NCBI GenBank assembly: GCA_018401555.1
Contig: JAGYKP010000081.1
Coordinates: 186,001 to 250,000, forward strand
DNA: 64,000 nucleotides
From: Halomonas sp.
GTDB taxonomy: Bacteria; Pseudomonadota; Gammaproteobacteria; Pseudomonadales; Halomonadaceae
Direction: 5' to 3'
Part shown: in pieces, positions 60,170 through 64,000 of the stretch
Layout: each line of letters begins with the position of its first letter
Position numbering within the stretch: the first letter of the stretch is position 1
The notes under the pieces: model-generated
Seen by the model: only the letters and a program-made list of their open reading frames with translations
Database searches by the model: none
What the model was told of the DNA's origin: nothing
Position numbers and translations under genes: made by a program

Positions 60170-60739
60170 TCAGCGCAATAGATAGAGCAGCGGGTAGAGC
60201 AGGATCCAGATCAGGTCGACCATGTGCCAGAAGGCGGCGGCGGTCTCCACGTTCTCGAGGCTGGTGCGCCAGCTGACCAGGGCCAGCAGTGCCAGGCCGA
60301 ACAGCACGTGGGCGAAGTGGAAGGCGGTCAGGCCGTAATAGAAGCCGAAGAAGGTGTTGGTGTCCGGGGTGATCCCTACGGCGAACTTGCTCGAATACTC
60401 GACCACCTTGATCACCCCGAACAGCACGCCCAGCCCCATGGCGGCGGCCAGCCACTGGCGGGTACGGCGGGTACGCTCCGCGGCACTGGCTTCCACGGCC
60501 AGCGCCACGCACAGGCCGCTGGTCAGCAGCACCAGGGTGTTGAGCCCACCCATCAGCGGGTCGAGGTCCTGCTGGGAAGCGTCGAACAGTGCCACCTGGG
60601 CGGCGCGTTCGGCGGCATAGAGGGCGAAGAACGCCATGAACACCAGCAACTCGCTGAGGATCAGCACCCACATCAGCGGGTTGCCGGGCAGGGCGGAGAG
60701 CGGTCCCCAGCCGGGGTTGGGAAGCTCGTGTTCCCTCAT
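60170..60739 (-). CDS. norE: NorE, cytochrome c oxidase subunit III-like protein
   Basis: 189 residues, five helices: NPLMWVLILSELLVFMAFFA, NTLVLLTSGLCVALAVEASA, FFGFYYGLTAFHFAHVLFGL and TAAAFWHMVDLIWILLYPLL. The FHFAHVL and AAAFWHMVDLIWI segments are subunit III hallmarks. NorE homologues lie in denitrification clusters and aid NO reduction. Here the norEF pair is detached from norCBQD by 10 kb and joined to the nitrate transporters. Confidence 0.85.
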   Translation of the reverse strand: MREHELPNPGWGPLSALPGNPLMWVLILSELLVFMAFFALYAAERAAQVALFDASQQDLDPLMGGLNTLVLLTSGLCVALAVEASAAERTRRTRQWLAAAMGLGVLFGVIKVVEYSSKFAVGITPDTNTFFGFYYGLTAFHFAHVLFGLALLALVSWRTSLENVETAAAFWHMVDLIWILLYPLLYLLR

Positions 60740-61198
60740 GCGTCGGTCAGGGTCACCCGGGAGCCGCCGAAGGCCAGGCTGCGGGGGTTGTCTATCGGGC
60801 GATTGGAGGTCAGCCGGGCGATGCCCACGGCGCAGCGCCCCACCATCCAGATCATGCAGGCGGTGAAGTAGAGATAGCCCATGGCCCAGGGTGCCATGGG
60901 CGGGATGCCGACCAGCCCCAGCAGGTGCCAGGTGGCGATGAAGGCTGCGCCGCCCAGCACGCCGAACCAGAAGGTGCGGATCTGGAACTGCAGGTGGCTC
61001 TGCACCCAGGGTTCGGCACCGGGACGCTTGAAATGGGCGATCAGTACGGCGATGGGCGCGGTGACCACCGCCAGCACGCTGCCCAGGAACAGCATGTAGA
61101 TGATGATGGCGGCGCCGCGCCCCGCGGGACTGCTTGCCGGGATTCGCGTCGTCGAAGTGGTCGCCGGAAGCGGCGGGGAAGGCCTGAGGGGTGGACAT
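60736..61198 (-). CDS. DUF4870-like membrane protein (frameshift)
   Basis: About 154 residues across one break near 61115. Start MSTPQAFPAASGDHFDDANP, then three helices including YMLFLGSVLAVVTAPIAVLI and the family-like LQFQIRTFWFGVLGGAAFIA. Function unknown. It overlaps norE by four bases, so it belongs to the same operon. Confidence 0.65.
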
Positions 61199-61220
61199 GA
61201 CGGGTCCTCGCTTGACAGGC

Positions 61221-61242
61221 GACCGGCCCTGGCGGGCCGGTC
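61221..61242 (-). terminator. Hairpin between narK1 and the norE operon
   Basis: GACCGGCCC-GCCA-GGGCCGGTC on the minus strand, nine perfect pairs, 60 bp after narK1 and 22 bp before the next gene. No T-run, so it may be a leader structure instead. Confidence 0.45.
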
Positions 61243-61263
61243 TAATGATGTATGCAGGATGCT

Positions 61264-61305
61264 ACTATAGCGCGAGACCTTGCGGAAAGCCTTGGCCTGG
61301 ATCAA
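61264..61305 (-). promoter_or_regulatory. Possible ANR/DNR promoter for the norE operon
   Basis: TTGGC-CTGG-ATCAA (61292-61305) overlaps the narK1 end. TATAGT on the minus strand (61264-61269) stands at the distance expected for activation at -41.5. The left half-site is imperfect. Confidence 0.45.
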
Positions 61306-62600
61306 CTCTCGGCCGGCTTGGCTTCGGTGGACTGGGTCTCGGCGGGCTTGCCCGGGTGCTTCTCGTCGCGGGTCAGCATCGGCACGCGACGCTCGGTCCA
61401 CCACATCCAGACGATCGAGACCAGGGTCACGCCGAAGCAGAGCATCCACACGGTGGTGGCCACGCCGGTGATATCCACCAGGGCGCCGAACATGATCGGC
61501 AGCAGGAAGCCGCCGATGCCGCCGGCCAGGCCGACGATGCCGGAGACCAGACCGAGGTTCTCGTGGTACTCGTTGGAGAGGTACTTGAACACCGAGGCCT
61601 TGCCGATGCCCCAGGCGATGCCCACCACGAACAGAGCGGAGGTGAACAGCCACACCGGGATGCCGAAACCGAACTCCACCATCCCTTCGCCGCCGGCACC
61701 GGCCACGCGGTACTGGGTCTCGGGATAGGACATGATGAACAGCGCGATCAGGCTGGCCCACAGGCAGGTCCAGGTGACGGTGTGGGCACCGAAGCGGTCG
61801 GAGAGCCAGCCGCCGAAGGCGCGGATCACCCCGGAGGGCAGCACGAAGATGGTGGCGATCAGGGCGGCGACCTGGATGCCCAGGCCGTACTCACCCATGT
61901 AATAGCGGGTCAGCCACAGGGAGACGCCGACATAGCCGCCGAACACCACCGAGTAGTATTGGCAGTACTTCCACACCTTGGGGTCGTTGAGCACCTTGAG
62001 CTGGTCGCGCAGCGAGACGCTGCTGGCGGTGCGGTGGGCCGGGTTGGAGAAGGTGAAGAACCAGAACAGCACGGCGGTGACCAGCATGATGCCGGCGTAG
62101 ATGTTGGGCACGGCCTGCCAGCCCAGCACCACGATCACGGTGGGGGCGATAAACTTGGTGACCGCGGCCCCGGCGTTGCCGGCGCCGAAGATGCCCATGG
62201 CCAGGCCCTGGCGATCCTTCTCGAACCACTTGGCGGTGTAGGTGATACCCACCGAGAAGGAGCCGCCGGCCAGGCCTGACGAAGGCGCCGAGACCAGCAG
62301 CTGCCAGTAGGCGGTGGCGAACTGCACCAGCCAGATGGCCGGCACGATGAGCAGCAGGATGATGAAGAACACCGGCCGGCCGCCGTAGCGGTCGGTCATC
62401 GAGCCCAGCGGTAGCCGCGACAGGGCACCGGTGAGGATGGGCACTGCGGTGAGGATGCCGAACTGGGTGCCGTTGAGGTCGAGCTCCTCGGCGATGGGCA
62501 CGCCGATCTCGCCGAACATCGTCCACACCATGAAGCACATGGTGAAGGCGAAGGTGTTGGCCACCAGCACCGAGGTTTGCTTGAAGCGTTCAGAGGCCAT
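61302..62600 (-). CDS. narK1: Nitrate/nitrite transporter, NarK1-type (MFS)
   Basis: 432 residues, twelve helices. VANTFAFTMCFMVWTMFGEI and LSRLPLGSMTDRYGGRPVFF open the protein; the nitrate-signature Gly-Asn segments are GIFGAGNAGAAVTKFIAP and LVSGIVGLAGGIGGFLLPIM. This branch is usually the proton-coupled nitrate importer. ATG 62600 (MASERFKQ) follows GGAGGG. Own ANR box 65 bp upstream. Confidence 0.93.
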   Translation of the reverse strand: MASERFKQTSVLVANTFAFTMCFMVWTMFGEIGVPIAEELDLNGTQFGILTAVPILTGALSRLPLGSMTDRYGGRPVFFIILLLIVPAIWLVQFATAYWQLLVSAPSSGLAGGSFSVGITYTAKWFEKDRQGLAMGIFGAGNAGAAVTKFIAPTVIVVLGWQAVPNIYAGIMLVTAVLFWFFTFSNPAHRTASSVSLRDQLKVLNDPKVWKYCQYYSVVFGGYVGVSLWLTRYYMGEYGLGIQVAALIATIFVLPSGVIRAFGGWLSDRFGAHTVTWTCLWASLIALFIMSYPETQYRVAGAGGEGMVEFGFGIPVWLFTSALFVVGIAWGIGKASVFKYLSNEYHENLGLVSGIVGLAGGIGGFLLPIMFGALVDITGVATTVWMLCFGVTLVSIVWMWWTERRVPMLTRDEKHPGKPAETQSTEAKPAES

Positions 62601-62664
62601 GGGACCCTCCGAGTTTGCCGGGTTAAGGGATGGTTTCAGGATATGCCAGGGAGTGATTATTGCC

Positions 62665-62678
62665 TTGATCGGTATCAA
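62665..62678 (-). promoter_or_regulatory. Perfect ANR/FNR box for narK1
   Basis: TTGAT-CGGT-ATCAA, all ten consensus positions. TATCCT (62638-62643, minus strand) is a fitting -10 for activation at -41.5. It abuts the terminator of the upstream transporter gene. Confidence 0.85.
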
Positions 62679-62713
62679 AAAAGCCGACCTATCATGGTGA
62701 AAGATCGGCTTTT
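62679..62713 (-). terminator. Terminator of the upstream narK2-type gene
   Basis: On the minus strand AAAAGCCGA pairs with TCGGCTTTT across a 17-base loop, followed by T residues. It lies 22 bp past the gene end. Confidence 0.7.
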
Positions 62714-62734
62714 GGTTACTCCATCAGAGAGGCA

Positions 62735-64000
62735 TCAGGGGTTCTTCACGTAGGCGTTCTTGCGCAGGTAGAACCACCAGTTGACCACCAGGCAGACGGC
62801 GTAGAAGACCGCGAAGCCGTACATGGCGAGTTCCGGGGTGCCGGCCTTGATCTGCTCGCCCATCACCCGTGGGGCGATGAAGGAGCCATAGGCGGCCACT
62901 GCCGAGGTCCAGCCCAGCGCCGGGCCCTTCTGCTGCGGGTCGAAGATGAAGCCGATGCTGCGGAAGGTGGAGCCGTTGCCGATGCCACTGGCGGCGAACA
63001 GCAGGATGAACAGCAGCAGGAACATCCAGAAGTACTGGTTGGGATCGGTGGAGTTGTAGGCCAGCATCATCACGTAGCCGGCGCCCACAGAGCCCACCAC
63101 CATGATGGCGGTGATCACCTGGGTGACGATGGAACCGCCCAGCTTGTCGGAGATCCAGCCGCCCACCGGACGGATCAGGGCGCCCACGAAGGGTCCCATC
63201 CAGGCCCAGGTCAGGGCGCTGGGAGCCTCGGGGTTGGCGACGCGGGTCATGCTGCCGTCGGCGGCGACTTCCATCATGTTGCCGAAGATCACCGAGATGG
63301 AGAGCGGCAGGGCCGCGGAGAAGCCGATGAAGGAGCCGAAGGTGGCGATGTAGAGAACGGTCATCGACCAGGTGTGCTTGTTGGAGAAGATCTCGAACTG
63401 CTTCTTGATACCGGGCTTGATGTCACCGGGAATCAGGCGCAGGAGCACCACGGTGAGCACGATGGTCAGCGGCAGGGCGATCCACATGTTGAGATAGCCC
63501 AGCGCCACTACGCCGACGATGGAGGTCACGACGCCGACCCGTAGAGCCCGAGGATCTTGCCGAAGGCCTGCAGCGGTGTGCCCGGGTTGGGGGTGATGGT
63601 GCGCAGGTTGTTCATGCCGAACCAGCCGGCGAAGGCCAGCGGGATCAGGAACAGCATCCATACGAAGCCGGCGTTCTGGATCCAGGTCTGGGTGCCCGCC
63701 TCGATGCGCCCGATCAGGGTGCCGCTGGCCTTCTGCAGCTCCATGGGGTCACCGCCGAGGGCGCCGAACAGGCCCACGGTCATCACCAGCGGGATGAGGA
63801 TCTGCATGGAGGTGACGCCGAAGTTGCCCAGTCCGGCGTTCATCCCCAGGGCATAGCCCTGCTGCTTCTTGGGGAAGAAGTTGGAGATGTTGCTCATCGA
63901 GTTGGCGAAGTTGCCGCCGCCGATGCCGGAGAGCAGCGCCAGGGCCTGAAACACCCAGAACGGGGTCCCGGGGTTCATCAGCGCGATGCCGGTGCCCATG
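62735..64000 (-). CDS. narK2: Nitrate/nitrite antiporter, NarK2-type (partial, start outside window; frameshift)
   Basis: At least 420 residues are encoded, from beyond the right edge, with one break near 63535. The segment GGGNFANSMSNISNFFPKKQ, followed by GYALGMNAGLGNFGVTSMQI, is the E. coli NarK/NarU-type nitrate signature; later parts include PVGGWISDKLGGSIVTQVIT and the end WFYLRKNAYVKNP. Such carriers exchange nitrate for nitrite. Tandem narK genes usually precede narGHJI, expected just outside the window. Confidence 0.92.

Overview
The window is high-GC gammaproteobacterial DNA, most consistent with a denitrifying member of the Halomonadaceae (Halomonas or a close relative). That placement is inferred from protein character and the combination of systems, not from a search. 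About 56 protein genes are supported. No rRNA, tRNA or CRISPR array was seen. At least 40 single-base frame breaks interrupt otherwise well-conserved genes, including core genes such as malate synthase, comM, nirJ and norD. Both insertions and deletions occur, so consensus sequencing error is the simplest explanation, and most broken genes are annotated here as whole CDSs with the break position stated.

Region 1 (1-9.9 kb) is mostly housekeeping: a glnK-amtB-glnK nitrogen-sensing unit behind a sigma-54 type promoter, ubiK, comM, a lipoprotein and hydrolase pair, malate synthase G, a thioesterase, a DUF423 protein and trmB.

Region 2 (10-16.5 kb) is an oxygen-independent metabolism island: ubiT, a split adenosylcobalamin-dependent ribonucleotide reductase (nrdJa-nrdJb), a radical-SAM activase-like gene, and ubiV-ubiU for anaerobic ubiquinone synthesis. 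ubiU has an ANR/FNR-type box placed for activation.

Region 3 (16.5-28.9 kb) is accessory: a TetR-controlled RND efflux operon with a perfect palindromic operator, a stand-alone sdhB, a NitT/TauT-type ABC importer, and a nitric-oxide-related group of flavohaemoglobin with an NsrR-like site, a Yip1-like membrane protein, a MarR regulator and a cytochrome P450.

Region 4 (29-50.4 kb) is a denitrification island. nirC-nirF diverge from nirS-nirD-nirL-nirG-nirH-nirJ-nirE-nirN (cytochrome cd1 nitrite reductase and haem d1 synthesis). nnrS, a SirB2-like gene, a CMD-family gene and an aapJQMP amino-acid importer follow, then norC-norB-norQ-norD. Matching ANR/DNR boxes precede nirC, nirS, nnrS and norC. 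The norC promoter also carries a 12-bp perfect inverted repeat resembling the site at the flavohaemoglobin gene.

Region 5 (50.4-64 kb) starts with a cyanophycin operon (cphB-cphA-iadA) covering synthesis, depolymerisation and dipeptide cleavage. An ISL3-family element with an exact 8-bp target duplication comes next, followed by two small secreted proteins, an acyltransferase and an esterase. It closes with norF/norE-like genes, a DUF4870-like gene and two tandem nitrate transporter genes, narK1-type and narK2-type, the latter cut by the window end.
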